Positions 44,069 through 55,735 are shown, counted from the stretch's first letter. The stretch is 64,000 bases of DNA from Oscheius tipulae (GCA_037178975.1 JASJZH010000003.1:310001-374000); one strand, 5' to 3'. A program made the numbers and translations. The notes: generated by a model not told the origin, from the sequence alone.

Positions 44069-46122
44069 CTACCAGGGATAACAATATCCGGGGCAAGATT
44101 GAGGAATCGTCTCAAAATGGACCTTGTCGCGTTGAGCCTGCATCAGAACAGAGTAGGCTGTCAGCTTGTTCAGAGTACTGCGCGAGGATAGAACATTGAA
44201 GATTCCTTGGAAGTTGACGTTCTTTCTGCCAAGGTAACGCATGCAGTGGTTTCCAGGAGTACGGCGATCGTCCAAGTACAGAACAGGGATGCCCTGGTCG
44301 TAGTTGGTCTCTAGAACGTACCATCCGTTCGGATCGCTGGGGTCCATCTTGGTGTCAATGTCAGTGCCTTCCAGACTTCTGGCTACAATGGATCCGTCGA
44401 AGGGCTTGGTTCCACCAATGATGAAATAGACAGGGGCCAGGATCGGAGCATTCATCAGGTAGTTCCTGGCATCGGTGTAGCCTGAAAAATTCCGAGTAGA
44501 GAGGGAGAGACAGAGAAGCAGAGAAGCAGAGACTCTAAAACTTACTGGCATTGTTGGTAAGAGCGCTTCTGGCCAGCCAGGACATGAACTGTCCATTGGG
44601 GTCCATTCCGGTAAGCCAGCGGTAGATTCCTACGTATCCTCCCTCCTTCATGAAACGGTCGTTGCAGGACAGAGTCCAGCCAGTAGTTCCCTGGGGCTTG
44701 GTCGGGTCTTCGGGACGAAGACCGTTGTAAATTCCAATGTAGCCAGCAAAGTTGTTGGACTTGAAGACGGTAACACCGTTTCTCTGCCAGTTGACGTTGA
44801 TGATCATGGTCTTCAGCTGCTTGGTGATGGGCCTAAAAGTTTTGTACTTAGTCTCTCTGTCTCTTTGCCACATCTGTCTTTTTGTTTCATTTGACACACT
44901 GGCTCTCTGTCTCCTTATCATTCTATCTTTATGTTTCTATGTCTCTATGCCTCTCTGTCACTCACCACTCGTGGTTGATCGGATCCCATCCCATGAACAG
45001 TCCAAAGTCAAGATTCCTAGCATGGTACATGTTTCCAACATTGTCCGTGGCAACGAGCGACGTGCAGACAGTGAAGATTTCGTAGAAAATATTGTAGATG
45101 ACAATCTGTCCGACTGGGATGCCGGTATCTTTGGCGATACCCTTGATCTCGTCTCTGTAGGGCTCATCGAAGCGCTCGACCATGTCAGCTCCGAGCAGGT
45201 CAACGATCTCTTCAGCGTCCGGGAAGATTGGAGTGATGAGGTTGATCAGGATCTGGGGAACGGTTGTGTCTTACTCGGCGGGTTAGAAACCTGGATGAGT
45301 CCCTTGATCTGGGTTTTGTACTGGACGGAGATCTGGCTCCATCGAGTGGCTCCGGGGGCATCGAGGTCAATGTTGTACCTGGAAACGGTCATGTACAAGA
45401 TTCAGCGCAATAGAAAGCATTTTTGGTGAAATCCAGCAGTACAGTTCGTGGCCCAAGAGCTGCTATTCTGCCGAATAACTTTGTCTTCTATACACAGTTC
45501 TTTATCGCCGCCATAGGAAACTTTGTCTGGCCACCTTTTTCAAAGTTTAACTAATTGTTCCAGATTTTCGTCATGTCTTTCGCTGTTTCGTGAGTTATCC
45601 TATAAGTCCATCTACGGCAGTCTGCGCTACCCCACATTCTGTCAGCTTATTCTCTTGACAAGGCATGCAACTTCGGCTCGGTGTGCCCTGTCTCTCTGTC
45701 CTTCTTCCTAGTTCTACCAACTGTTCCCGATCTCTTCTGTCAAGCTGTCTCAGCCAAATCTGTCCACTGGTCCACAGGTTAGCATGTCAATCCTGTCCCA
45801 GACAGGCTGTCATTAGACTGTAGAATTATGAAAAAGAAGAAAAAGGAGGAGCATTAGACTGAATCCCAACTCACAAATGAGTTGCCAACGTATTCTATTG
45901 ACAAGGCATGCAACTTCGGCTCGTGGTGCCGGGCGAAGAGACACGCGGACCAAATGAAACATTAGTAGTTTCGAGGACCTACCACGGGAAGGCAGCCGCA
46001 TTGGCCGGATCGTATCGGTTGGTCTTGTTCTCGAGGATACAGTAGTCCTCGTAGGGAGCTGGCAGAGCCACATATTTGGCTGAGGCCGCCACGGCCAGAA
46101 GAAGAAGGATGAGCGGCTTCAT
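44069..46122 (-). CDS. asah-1: Acid ceramidase (N-acylsphingosine amidohydrolase)
   Basis: The ATG at 46122 opens a signal peptide ([15 protein letters not shown]). The second exon begins [17 protein letters not shown]. The third carries [19 protein letters not shown], in which the Cys of CTS is the autocleavage and catalytic nucleophile, then [15 protein letters not shown]. Further exons give [32 protein letters not shown] and [18 protein letters not shown]. The last gives [21 protein letters not shown] and the end [10 protein letters not shown] with TAG at 44069-44071. This is the full order of human ASAH1. The enzyme cuts ceramide to sphingosine and fatty acid in the lysosome and is made as a proenzyme cleaved at that cysteine. 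All key residues appear intact. Introns carry octamer arrays and a 33-base direct repeat. Confidence 0.95.
45646..45925. repeat. Direct repeat pair in an asah-1 intron
   Basis: TATTCT(C/A)TTGACAAGGC continuing ATGCAACTTCGGCTCG occurs at about 45650 and again at about 45891, 33 bases with one mismatch, about 240 bases apart on the same strand. It could be terminal repeats of a small insertion or a local duplication. Confidence 0.65.
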
Positions 46123-46854
46123 ACCTAGAAAAAGAGGATAGGGTGGCAGGTGATAAATCAAGAGAATGGAGTCCTTATCAGGGCAATCAATTTGGAACAA
46201 TGGCCGATCAAATGGGGTAAGAGGAGAGCAGATTTCGAGAGTTACAGAATTTTGAAGGGTCTGGTACAAAATTCGGATTTCTTAAATGGGTTGCGGTAGT
46301 CATGGACCCAGAAAAACAAAAGTCTTGTTGTTTGTGACCCCATCACGGAAAAGAATGAAAAGCCGCGTGGTGATAAGAGCTGCTAACCACACGGATGGGA
46401 CGAACTGCCTCCATCAACGGAGCTGAAGGAAGAAGCATAAATCAGAAAGATTACAAATGGGAGAGAGAGAACGTAGTCTTCGACAAAACAGTTTTACTCT
46501 ATTTTGCTCCCACGGCACTTTGTACCCTGTCTCTCTGTCTCCCTGTCACTTTGTCTTTCTCTCTCTCTCTCTCTCTCTGCTTCTCTGTTTCTCTGTTGTT
46601 CTGTCTCTCTGTCAACTCTAACTCTTTGTCTTCCTGTCTCTATGTCTTCCTGACACTCTATTGTGATTCTCGAAAGCATGCCAAAGTTCCCTCATCTGCA
46701 ATCTGAACCTGCCACGTGTCTATCACCGGATTTTGGTCCAGCTGCTACAGTTTCCGATAAGACCGTTGAACGGTTCAAGAATTCTTTTTTGTGCCCAGCG
46801 CAAAACAGTTTCCGTCATTGACAAACTTTATTCATGAGATCAGAAAATCAGCAA
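46123..46854. other. Spacer between asah-1 and aladin
   Basis: It holds the asah-1 promoter side and a long TCTCTGTC array at 46525-46650, here outside any intron I can see. No gene is recognised. Confidence 0.5.
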
Positions 46855-49800
46855 TCAATGCTTCTTTGTACGCTTAACCCGTTCCGTCATGAGTTCTTCG
46901 TTGTCTTCTCTGGACACATCACAGATGCCGTCCGGGAGATCGATAGATTGCAGAGAATGTTCGAGAGATCTACGACGGGAGGAAGAACCTAAGAGACTGG
47001 AAGTGGCACTGATCTCGTCCAGAATGTTGGTTGTAGGGACCATCATGGAGGCATTGGGAGAGTAGAGGAAGGGGAGATATTGTGCGTAGCCATCGGACCA
47101 GACCTAGGAGTACCAAAGTGACAGAGAGACGGAGAGACAGAGAGAGACAGAGAGAGACAGAGAAACAGTAAAAGTTCGACTCACGATTGAAAGAAGTGAC
47201 CCTTCCTTGAATTTTGGCAAAAAGCTGACAATCGAAGCTGTCCCGAAGTGTGGAGCCTCAATCAAAGTACTGAAGCCAATAAGTTTCTGCTATGTAAGTT
47301 GCTCACCAAGGCTCCAGCTTCACCTCGGGACTCCACTCAACATTGAAAGTTGCCACAACTGTACTGAACTGTTTAAAAGAGACGACCAGCCTCTTCCCGT
47401 CTGGACTCAAAACAAGTCTGTGAACTTTCCCTCCGATCTCGATTATCGGCCGTTCCATGCCACCCTGGAGTTCTGTCTCTGTCGAATCGAATTCCACTGG
47501 GGTGAAGTCAAAAATTGGTTTGGGGGAACTGCAGACCCACTTCCTGGAAAGCACACAAGTTCTCTTGATTTTCAGCAAGCTTACACTTCGTTATTGCCCT
47601 CGAAAGATGTCTCTCTGGTATTAGTTGGCCTGATGGCTTGGAGGTGACAGCTTGACTCGGTGGCGAAGATTAGGCATTCTGAATTGTTCTGTCACTCTCT
47701 GTCTCTCTGTCCCTTTGTCTCTTTGTATCCATGTTTCTCTGTCTTTCCGGACTATCTCTGTCTTCCACACAAGCTTGAAAGCTTACCTGAAGTCGGAGAC
47801 CAGACAGCGTCGATGACTCTTCCCTTCAAGCCTGTAACCTTCTCAAACTCCCAAGTTAGACGATTGTAGACTCGAAGCACATTGGTAGTGTAAAGAATGG
47901 CTATCCGCTTTCCATCAGCTGTGGGGATAAGACGGGTGGGATTACCGCTGTTCCAACCCCATGTTCCCGTGAAGTATTCGATTACTTCGTTGACCGTGTC
48001 CAGAGCCTGAAAGTGGGCGGTTTGAGAAAAGGACGGAGAGACAAAGAGATAGAGAGACAGAGAGTCAGAAGGACAGACACAAATAGACACACACAGAGAG
48101 AGGGAGAGAGAAACAGAGACAGATCTTACTAAGATTTTGTTGCAATCCGGTGAAGCCAGCAGCAGTCCCCGACTGGACATCTTGTCCCAGATAAGGTGGG
48201 TTATGATGGGAAGATTCGTTTCAATCAGCTTTACACATTGTCCAGAGGGTCTGAATATTGCCTATTCAGTGTCCAAAACGGTTCCTACCGAATGTTCATG
48301 GTCTTGGTCGCCAGTCTCCATAGGAAAATAGTTCCTCCAGCTGCTACGGCCAGGACACGTTGGTCGTGGGGTCTGACAGTCATACTATCTCAAAATCTCT
48401 CTAAAGACTCACTCCCACTCCATCCCCGTAACATTTTTCTGCTTCTCATGTTTCAACGTAATGGGGGTTCGACTTTCTCCATGTCCTATGTTGAAGACCC
48501 GGACATAGTCGTCCGGTTGACAGACAGCGAGACGGGAACCAGTTGGGTGAACGGCGAGACACCGAATCCAGTTCGTTTGCCTGGAAAACTTACTTATCTT
48601 TCGAGCTCTGCCCTCGAAAATATCAGTTTCCGTACAGAACAGCCTGGAAGCGTACAGAACAGGGGCCGGTCAGAGACTACCCGTACTTTGTGTATGCTCT
48701 GTTCTGAACAGCTAGCTCTGTGTACGCTTGAGCACAGCGCTTGTTCTCCAGGGGAGGGGGAGGGGCTGCTTCTGCAGAGAAGGGGGAGAATAATCGGTGA
48801 AGCGGGAAAAAGGCTAAGAGACAGAGATACAACAACCGAGTCAGGAACAAGGTCCAAATCCATCGTGTTCACATGCATCCGGATGATTTGCATGACTGGA
48901 ACAGCGATTTAAGGGAAATTGGCTAGAACGTACGTAAACGAGAAATTTTCATGGGCGGGGATCGAAATCGGTCCTTCAGATTACCAGGTAAACATGTTAA
49001 CCACTCGGCCATAGAAGACAATATTTTCCGAGACGGTACAGGTGCACCCGCTTTGTGTCAAATGGCCTAGTGGTTACCGCATTTGCTTTGAGTTCGAACG
49101 TCACCAAGGGTTGTTGGTTTGGTTCTCGCCGAAAAACAGTTCTTATTTTTGGTGTCCTAGGATTTTTGAGGTCGCAGAACCCGATCCTGGTGTTAGTTCT
49201 TCTCCAAAATATTTTATTTGTCATTAGATCGTGTTACAGAGCCTGTTTCTTTATTACTTTTTCTCTGGAAACTACATACAGAGACAGAGAAAGAGGCACA
49301 CAGAGACTTTACCTACCAGTTCAAAGTGCTTCCATACATTTCCATGACCTCTTCCACTGTCCCTGTCCCCTTTCCCGGTAGAATCTTGGCAGCAATTGAG
49401 CTCATCCCATTGTGGACTTTCAGAACCCCTCTTCCCAGTCGAGCTATAGGCCAAAGACTTGTAGGCTCAGCAGCATCGGCCACCTTCTTCAGAACGCCGC
49501 TGAAGCCATCACTTGTCCTGAAACAACTTTTGTATTGAACATCGCAAAACGAGACCTACAATTGGTTCCAAGCCGAGTCCAGGACACCTCCATCTCCTTG
49601 GGCAAAGACATTCTTCATGTTGTCCTTACTGATACAGTGACGGAGACCGGACAGCTGAGTCTTCTCGATGGATGGGAAGTCGGAGAGCTGGAAAACAGGG
49701 GCTAAGAGTCATTTCAGTAGCTGTCTCGGTGAGCTTTCTAGTACTATCTGTCGGCCTCTATGTATAGTGACAACATAGGATTCGTTGTAGGACCTTGATT

Positions 49801-50542
49801 TGGTTACAGTGCTCTGGCTTTGACTCCCACTTCTCTACCGGGCATTCCAACCCTCGCGTTTCCGCGTCGCTTAGGTTTGTACACAGGGGGCGTTTTGGCT
49901 TGGCCTGTTAAGAGCGGGCGCTTTTGGTCAGTCAGACATGCGACTCAAACCCGGAAAAGGTCGGGCCAGGTCGAGCCAAATGCATTTTCACGAAGAAAGG
50001 TGAAAGGTGCGCAACAGAAATCAGTCAGATCGGAAACAAGGTTGCATTTTTTCGTTTTGCAATGCTCTGCTGATAAGTTGTAGCATTTTCTTTGTTGCAA
50101 AACATTACGAAATTAAAAAATGTTTCCTTGACTCCTAAATGGCTGACTTCTGTTGAGGGCTGAAAATAGTTTTGGCCCAGTCCGGGTATAAGACGCATGC
50201 CTGTGGTCAGTGGCCTGCCTTGCCGGGTAGGCCAGGTTTGCAGTTCCTGACTCATACTCTCTTGCCTATGATACCTTGCTCTGCGACTCTTATTTTATTA
50301 GGATACTTTTAGTACTGTCTCTGTTTGTGGGAAAGTCTTTTGAATAGTAGGCTGTAGACGCTGTGATTGACCTAAATTTTTATATCAGGACAATTGAAAA
50401 AGACTGAAAAATAACTCACAATTCTAGCCTTATTTACAGCCAGGAACTCCTCCTCGGTCCCGTTTATTATTCTCCCATTGTATTCCTGTATCGTGTAGGG
50501 ACGACCCTCCGTGTTCAACGGAGGGAATTCGCAGATTGACAT
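46855..50542 (-). CDS. AAAS: Aladin (AAAS), WD-repeat nucleoporin
   Basis: The ATG at 50542 begins MSICEFPPLNTEGRPYTIQE, like the FPPPPPRGQVTLYEHN start of human aladin. Later exons give LSDFPSIEKTQLSGL and SDGFSGVLKKVADAAEPTSL. WD blades follow: NWIRCLAVHPTGSRLAVCQP with DDYVRVFN, DQRVLAVAAGGTIFLWRL, KLIETNLPIITHLIWD, PTRLIPTADGKRIAILYTTN with VLRVYNRLTWEFEKV, VHRLVLSPDGKRLVVSFK, and FKEGSLLSIVWSDGYAQYLP, which matches the aladin end FNKGALLSVGWSTG. A Ser-rich tail follows to TGA at 46855-46857. Aladin sits on the cytoplasmic face of the nuclear pore, anchored by NDC1. The exon order is clear; the junctions between 48.6 and 49.3 kb, around an inserted SINE-like element, are approximate. Confidence 0.87.
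48030..48125. repeat. GACAGAGA-type array filling an aladin intron
   Basis: This is a run of AGAGACA, GAGACAGA and related units between two aladin exons. On the sense (minus) strand it reads as TCTCTGTC. Confidence 0.85.
48945..49240. repeat. SINE-like element with tRNA-like head, copy 1 (aladin intron)
   Basis: The left end, on the minus strand, reads GGCCGAGTGGTTAACATG, then TAATCTGAAGGACC and GATTTCGATCCCCGCCC, a tRNA-like head. The right part carries TTATTTTTGGTGTCCTAGGA, TTTTGAGGTCGCAGAAC, TTCTTCTCCAAAATATTTTA and ACAGAGCCT. The same order is found at 55500-55735. Near 49060 a second plus-strand tRNA-like stretch (AATGGCCTAGTGGTTACCGC) is present only in this copy. Confidence 0.65.
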
Positions 50543-51113
50543 CTTTAAATTTTGTATAGAGCAACGAAAGCAATAAGAGACAATAGATAAGCAGGTATGG
50601 ATAAATTCAAATCTGCGCCAGATACGCAAGGGATCCTTTTTAGCTCGACGGATCACGTATATACGGGTCTGGATATCGGGGGTTGAAATTTCTGGCTCTC
50701 TCTCTCTCTCATTTTTTTATCCATTACTACAGAAAAAAAAATTTTCAGATCCTTACCTGGTCTTAAATTTTTTTCCACACTTCACTGGAGAGCTGACTGA
50801 TAGTTCAAAGGGGCAGCTTCTACATTTTCAACTTGCAAGGTTCAGATGCCCATACGGTGACCATGGCTGAGAGTATCCGATCTCTCTCTCATTACGATGA
50901 TATCATTACCTTGGACGAAAGTAGTGTGTAAACAATATAGGCTGAACCTGTCGACCAGAAAATCATAGCAATGTCACCGGCATCGATTTCCCAAAATCTG
51001 GATAACATAGTCTTTGTCAGTACGTAAAAGGAATTTTTGTTGTTTTCCAAAGTAAAAATAGGGATGTCAAAACTTATGTTGCAACAACGGAAAAATTATC
51101 CCTCTCTCTTGGA
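50543..51113. other. Intergenic region upstream of aladin and of the next plus-strand gene
   Basis: This is a divergent promoter region. A CT-rich simple repeat lies at 50696-50710. No clear TATA box or gene is seen. Confidence 0.45.
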
Positions 51114-51661
51114 ATGAGGAACTTGGCACTCGCTACTCTTCTGGTGGCTCTGGTAGCTCCTGCTTTCTCACAAGCTAACAAGGGAACGGGGAAAGACACC
51201 TCGCCAGAAGTAGCTATTCAACCAACCGTGCCAGTAGTGACAACTCCTAGTCTCTGTCCCTGTCATTCTATTGATGCTGGCTTACAGGGCTCAGTGTCGG
51301 AGCCTAGGTCGGAATCGGAGTTGGTGTCTTCGTTGCAGTGGCATTTATAGTCGTTATTATCAACATCATCTGCTTCAAAAATCATCTTCGGGAGTGCCTG
51401 GATCCCCAGCACCAGGAACTCCCGGTACTCCGGGAACACCAGCGACGTCAAGAACTCCAACTCCGGGCGGACCAGCTTCTCCGGCAGAATCTCCCGACCA
51501 CGGGCATCATAAGAGGCATGGCAAGCACCACAGCAGTGAGAAGAGTCACAGATCACAAGAAGGGACATGGAGGCGGTCACCATGGGGGTGGACATTACAG
51601 TCGAGATAAGAGTCATAGTGGCAAGAAGCATCACTGTGGTGGAAAGAAGCACCACAAATAA
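51114..51661 (+). CDS. Small signal-peptide protein with a membrane span and a Pro/Gly- then His/Lys-rich tail
   Basis: I do not recognise this protein. The ATG at 51114 opens a signal peptide (MRNLALATLLVALVAPAFS). After a splice near 51230-51310 the frame continues VGIGVGVFVAVAFIVVIINI, a membrane span. From about 51365 two frames are both open. The frame continuous with the membrane span ends with GHGGGHHGGGHYSRD, KSHSGKKHHCGGKKHHK and TAA at 51659-51661. The neighbouring frame gives a collagen-like PGSPAPGTPGTPGTPATSRT and HHKRHGKHHSSEKSHRS. A natural protein would seem to use the second frame in the middle and the first at the end, which needs short introns, two indels or sequence errors. 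The function is unknown. Confidence 0.55.
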
Positions 51662-51711
51662 AAACATAGATAAACTCATTTATTTCGGATAAAGATCTGA
51701 TCTACAGGCTT

Positions 51712-52640
51712 CTAGGCTACTGATAGTCTCTTGTGATCGTGACCGGGGACAGTGAGACGGACCTCACTGGACCGGCGGTCTTCCTTTTTCTGCATCTCTT
51801 GACGGATTGTCTCCGGACCTGTAATAGGTCTCTATCCAACTGTCTCTCTGTCTCGCTACTCCCCTGTCTCCTTATGTCTCCTGTCTCTTTGTCTCTCTAC
51901 CTCTCTCCTCTGACCTACCCTTGTGTTCAATGACCACTTCCGTCGGAACAATCTCAATGTTTTCCTTTGATCTCCGGAGGATCGAGTCTGGAAAACTGAT
52001 GAGTTCTCTCCATTTCTGGTCTCTCAAAATTTGTCGCGCCTCGAAATAGAATTCAGTCGCACCCCGAATTGTCAATTGTTTTGAACTTGCCTAGTCTCAG
52101 GGGCAGGCGGGTGGCTGACATCTGGGTACAATTGATGCGACTAGGCTGGAGAGATCTCTGCAAGAGACTTTTTTGAGCCCTTTAAAGGGGAAACAGAGGA
52201 AGTACGAGTGAGAGGGTCTATTGTCTTGAGATCAGGATTAAGAGCCCAGATTTCTGAGCTCATTGTCAGAGTGCCTTTTTGGACAGCGAGTGCACGTCAG
52301 AGAAGTGACGGGAGGAGAAGAACAAGGACAAAAGAGAATGGAGGAGATGGGATCGGAAATCAGCTGAAACATAAAAGCAACCGATGGACTAGTAGATTGA
52401 GTCTCTCCAGACAGTTTACCAGATCTCCGTACGAAGAGACAGAGAAACAAAGAGACAGAGAGTGAAAGACAGAGATAGAAAGCAGAAAGACAACAGAGAG
52501 ACAGAGAGATAGAGACAATTCTGTCTATAGTAACTGGCAATACCTAGATTTGAGAGGTTCTTAGGTACTGTAACTTGATTAAAAATCACTAGACCATGAT
52601 TCTTCTCGAAGACTCTTAGATAAAACCTATGGGCCAGCTT
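51712..52640 (-). CDS. Possible small gene of unknown function
   Basis: Minus-strand coding-like segments with matching splice sites are seen. About 52545-52640 encodes HRFYLRVFEKNHGLVIFNQV. 51921 to about 52090 encodes TEFYFEARQILRDQKWRELI ending VVIEHKG. A last exon (51712-51812) encodes PETIRQEMQKKEDRRSSEVR and TAG, joining in phase 1. No start codon is firm and no family is recognised. The exon pair at the 3' end is the best-supported part. Confidence 0.35.
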
Positions 52641-53966
52641 CAAGATGCTCTAAACAGAACAGAAGAGGAAGAAACCTATGCCATGCCCCCTAATGGAATT
52701 GAGAAGAGTGCTTCAACCTGCTCTCTCTACTCAGAAAAACAGAGCTATAAAACAGGAATTTCGGAATTACCGCCTGCGTCAGAGACTCTTAAGATGAACT
52801 GACGGAAAGTGAGGAACGGGAGGCAGTATGTCATCTGGACGTGAGAGAATAGAGCCGCCATTTCAGAGCAAAACGAGGTGTCCTGGGACTTGAGATCTGG
52901 TGATCAAAGAAGGGGACAGATTAAGAACCAGAATACGAGAGAGAGTGAGTCGAGACGGAAGTTCTGTCTAGTGTTCGAGAGTCTTTCGACTCTTTTTGGA
53001 CGGCGTCTAGGGACCTCTTTCTCTCTCAGTAACTGCGGCTGGGGAAATCATTGGCAGAAAAAGTTAAGGGGATAAAAAGAGAGCGAAAGAGAGTGCATTC
53101 AACTGAAAACTAGAGGGCTAAGGGAATCGGGTCGTTCGAACTCGAATTTCGATAGTTACTGAGGAACTGTGCCTGCTCTCGCAGACAGAGAGGGGTCTGA
53201 GAGTGTCACAGCTTCAGATAGAATACAGTACGAGAGACAGAAGCCGATAGGCTTTAGATAGAAATCGCCTCTGACGTGTTCTGTTCAGGGCCAATTTGTT
53301 TGACCGACTTGGTTTCACAAAATAAAATTGTGGCAAATGAAAAGCGCAGCATCAGGGAAGTGGTGTATTGGAAACCTGAATGTAAGGGAATGATAAGAGA
53401 GGTCTGATTGTTAGAGACAGGATAAGAGAGCTTCAGTATCCTTGCCGAAAAATAAAAGCTAAATGTCTGATTCTCTCATCACAACCTTCTCATCTATGAT
53501 AAAACTATGACCATACAAACCATGTTGCTCTCGCTATGTAACATGGATCCTCCATTTCCTGGGTCAGACTAGCTCAAACTATGTCGAAAAGCTGATCTTC
53601 TGCTTTAGTCCAAGATCGTCTGTCAAAGTATTGTTCTTCAAGAGGTGGACATGGCGGATTGAAAAAAAAGTCAGTGTTTTTTTAGTGAAAAAGTTCTGGT
53701 CAAGACCCTATGACATCATTTCCAGTTTCCAGGAAGAAAAAACTGGACACTGGACCTCAATTTCACTGCCCGCCTTGGCCACATGTGTGCAATACAAATC
53801 CTGTTAGGGGGACCCGTTGATTTCTCTGCCACTCAGTCAGGAACAGAGAGACAGGACAGCTGATTGCAAAAGTCAAACGAGCAAAAAGTTTACTGGAAAA
53901 AAAGGAGGCAAAAAGCCGAAAGACTAGAAGAAAGCACCGGGAACATTGAAACTACAGTAACAGGGA
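52641..53966. other. Intergenic region without a recognised gene
   Basis: It is purine-rich with scattered GAGAG and GACAG words. No splice-supported coding run was found in about 1.3 kb. Confidence 0.5.
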
Positions 53967-54224
53967 TCAGACCATGACTCCGAGCTGCTGCTCTTCGTAG
54001 TGGACCGAGTGATCCGAGATCTCATCGTAGAAACTGTCGTCTTGGATTACCACTGTTCCATTGGAAGAGGTGGTCGTGGAAGGGGACGAGGGAGGAAAAC
54101 TGGTGGGAGGAGAGGGACGACCACTGATGGTCGTGATCATGGTTCTTCTTCCGGGAGAGTAGAAACTTGAAGCGATTGTGGAGGTGTTTGAAGGGAAGTG
54201 GGCACTGAAAATTGTTTGAATGAC

Positions 54225-54264
<40 letters not shown>

Positions 54265-55085
54265 CTACTCTCCCTCTCTGTCTCTCTCCCTGTTTTTCTT
54301 TGTCCTTACCTTTTTCTGTAGATAACAAAAGCCAAGAACATAGCCAGGACCGAACTGATGACAGTCACAGTAACCAGAACTGCGAGAATCGTCGTGTAGT
54401 TGCTCTCATTGAGGAAAGCGGAGGTGTGCTGGAAGTTACCTCGTTAGACTTTCAACGTACTGTTGCTCACCATCTCCACCCTCGTAGGTTGTTCCTCCGG
54501 ACACCAGGGACACTTTCCCGTGTACTTTTTCAGTATCAAAGTCACATTGTAACATCGGGCCTGTAGTTTGACTGCCACTTCAGAATTATCGGTCAGGTCA
54601 TCGGTCTGGAGAATAGACAAAATGACAGGAATTGGCTGACTAGCTACCTTCTTCATAGAAAAGACTCTCTTGGTGAAAGTCGTGTCGCAGTTTCGTTGGA
54701 ATCCGTACTCTGGATCCGTTCCGACAACTTGACTACTGATTTGGACGTCCTCGGGGAAGCCAAGAGTCCAGTGGGTTGACAGAACTTTGCCGGTGACTTC
54801 GTCGTGGGCTGGCCAGTTGGATTGCATCTTTTTGTTGACAGAGGCCAGGTTCATTGTGAGCTGAATGTCTGGATTGGAAAGCGAGAGACAGAGACAGAGA
54901 CAGACAGTACCTACCTGGAATCTGGGACTGGAGCAAGTTGCCGCCGTCAAACAGTCATCCTTCCATTGAACAGATTGGATTTCGCTACTGATCCAGAACT
55001 CCTCTCCTCGGGACAGAGCTACTCCATTGACCACGTTGACAAGCCATAATAAGAAGAACATAGCCACAAATGTGTGGATTAGCAT
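53967..55085 (-). CDS. Type I single-pass membrane protein of unknown family
   Basis: The ATG at 55085 opens a signal peptide (HTFVAMFFLLWLVNVVNG). The ectodomain follows: FWISSEIQSVQWKDDCLTAA, then after an intron with an octamer array SVNKKMQSNWPAHDEVTGKV, HWTLGFPEDVQISSQVV, NCDTTFTKRVFSMKKV, QTDDLTDNSEVAVKLQARC and ILKKYTGKCPWCPEEQP, with about seven cysteines. A later exon encodes TTILAVLVTVTVISSVLAMF, a membrane span. The cytoplasmic tail is Ser/Thr/Pro-rich (SGRPSPPTSFPPSSPSTTTS) and ends QDDSFYDEISDHSVHYEEQQ, LGVMV, TGA at 53967-53969, with two Tyr-acidic sites that could be phosphorylated. I could not place the ectodomain in a family. A TATA box precedes the gene. Confidence 0.8.
54232..54262. 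repeat. (CT)n microsatellite in the membrane-protein intron
   Basis: This is an uninterrupted CT run of about 30 bases, continuing into TCTCTGTC-type units toward 54300. Confidence 0.9.
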
Positions 55086-55130
55086 GGTAGAGGGTAGAGA
55101 GACAAATTTGTAGACTAAACAGTCCTGGAT

Positions 55131-55141
55131 CTTATATATAC
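55131..55141 (-). promoter_or_regulatory. TATA box of the type I membrane protein gene
   Basis: The minus-strand TATATATAAG is about 46 bases upstream of the ATG at 55085. Confidence 0.55.
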
Positions 55142-55499
55142 AGCGGTACACCTTTTCCGTTGGGATGTCATTCACACCACGCCCCCATAAATAAGAGACA
55201 CTTTCTTCAGCACCCGTTCCCATGAGCTAGGGTCAGTAACCTCGGGTTACGAGCTCGTGGAGCCACTTGCTCGACCATAATTTGGTGAAGTTTTGTCTTT
55301 CATATATGAGGAAATATTGACGAACTTTAAGAAAGAGTGTTGGTATTGAAATTAATCCCTTCCGGTCTAATGGCTTAAGACTTGTCCAGACGTATTTCCA
55401 TCAGACGGAGAGATAGAGAGGTTTGAGTAGATTTATTGGTAGGAACTAGAACCAGGAGCGTGCTGAGCGACCTCGAGAGCCCAAGGATACGTAGAAACA
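55142..55499. other. Intergenic spacer
   Basis: No gene is seen. It contains a short array, GGAGAGATAGAGAGG, near 55405. Confidence 0.5.
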
Positions 55500-55735
55500 A
55501 GAAAAATTTCGATGGGCGGGGATCGAACTCGCCCCTTCAGATTACTAAACAAGCATGCTCACCACTCGGGCATTTGCACAATTTTCTTCGATTCCCTTCG
55601 GAAACAAAAGTTGATATTTTTGATATCCTAAGGATTTCGGGGTCGCTGAACACGTTCTTAATGTTACTTCTTCTTCAAAACGTTTCATTTTGTATATAAT
55701 TATACGGTCGGGCTGTAGAGCCTACTTTATGCTTT
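55500..55735. repeat. SINE-like element with tRNA-like head, copy 2
   Basis: The minus-strand head reads GCCCGAGTGGTGAGCATGC, TAATCTGAAGGGGCGAG and GTTCGATCCCCGCCCATCG, close to the D- and T-arms of a tRNA-Ser or Leu type. The body on the plus strand has TTGATATCCTAAGGATTTCG, GGGTCGCTGAACACG, TTCTTCTTCAAAACGTTTCA and GTAGAGCCT, matching copy 1 at 48945-49240. Confidence 0.65.

Noticed and set aside
46123-46269. Longer N-terminus for acid ceramidase starting upstream of 46122
   Set aside because: The upstream extension is not signal-like, while [15 protein letters not shown] at 46122 is a good signal peptide matching the family.
49060-49130. Intact tRNA gene in the aladin intron
   Set aside because: D-arm-like AATGGCCTAGTGGTTACC is present but no complete acceptor and T-arm can be paired; kept as part of the SINE-like element.
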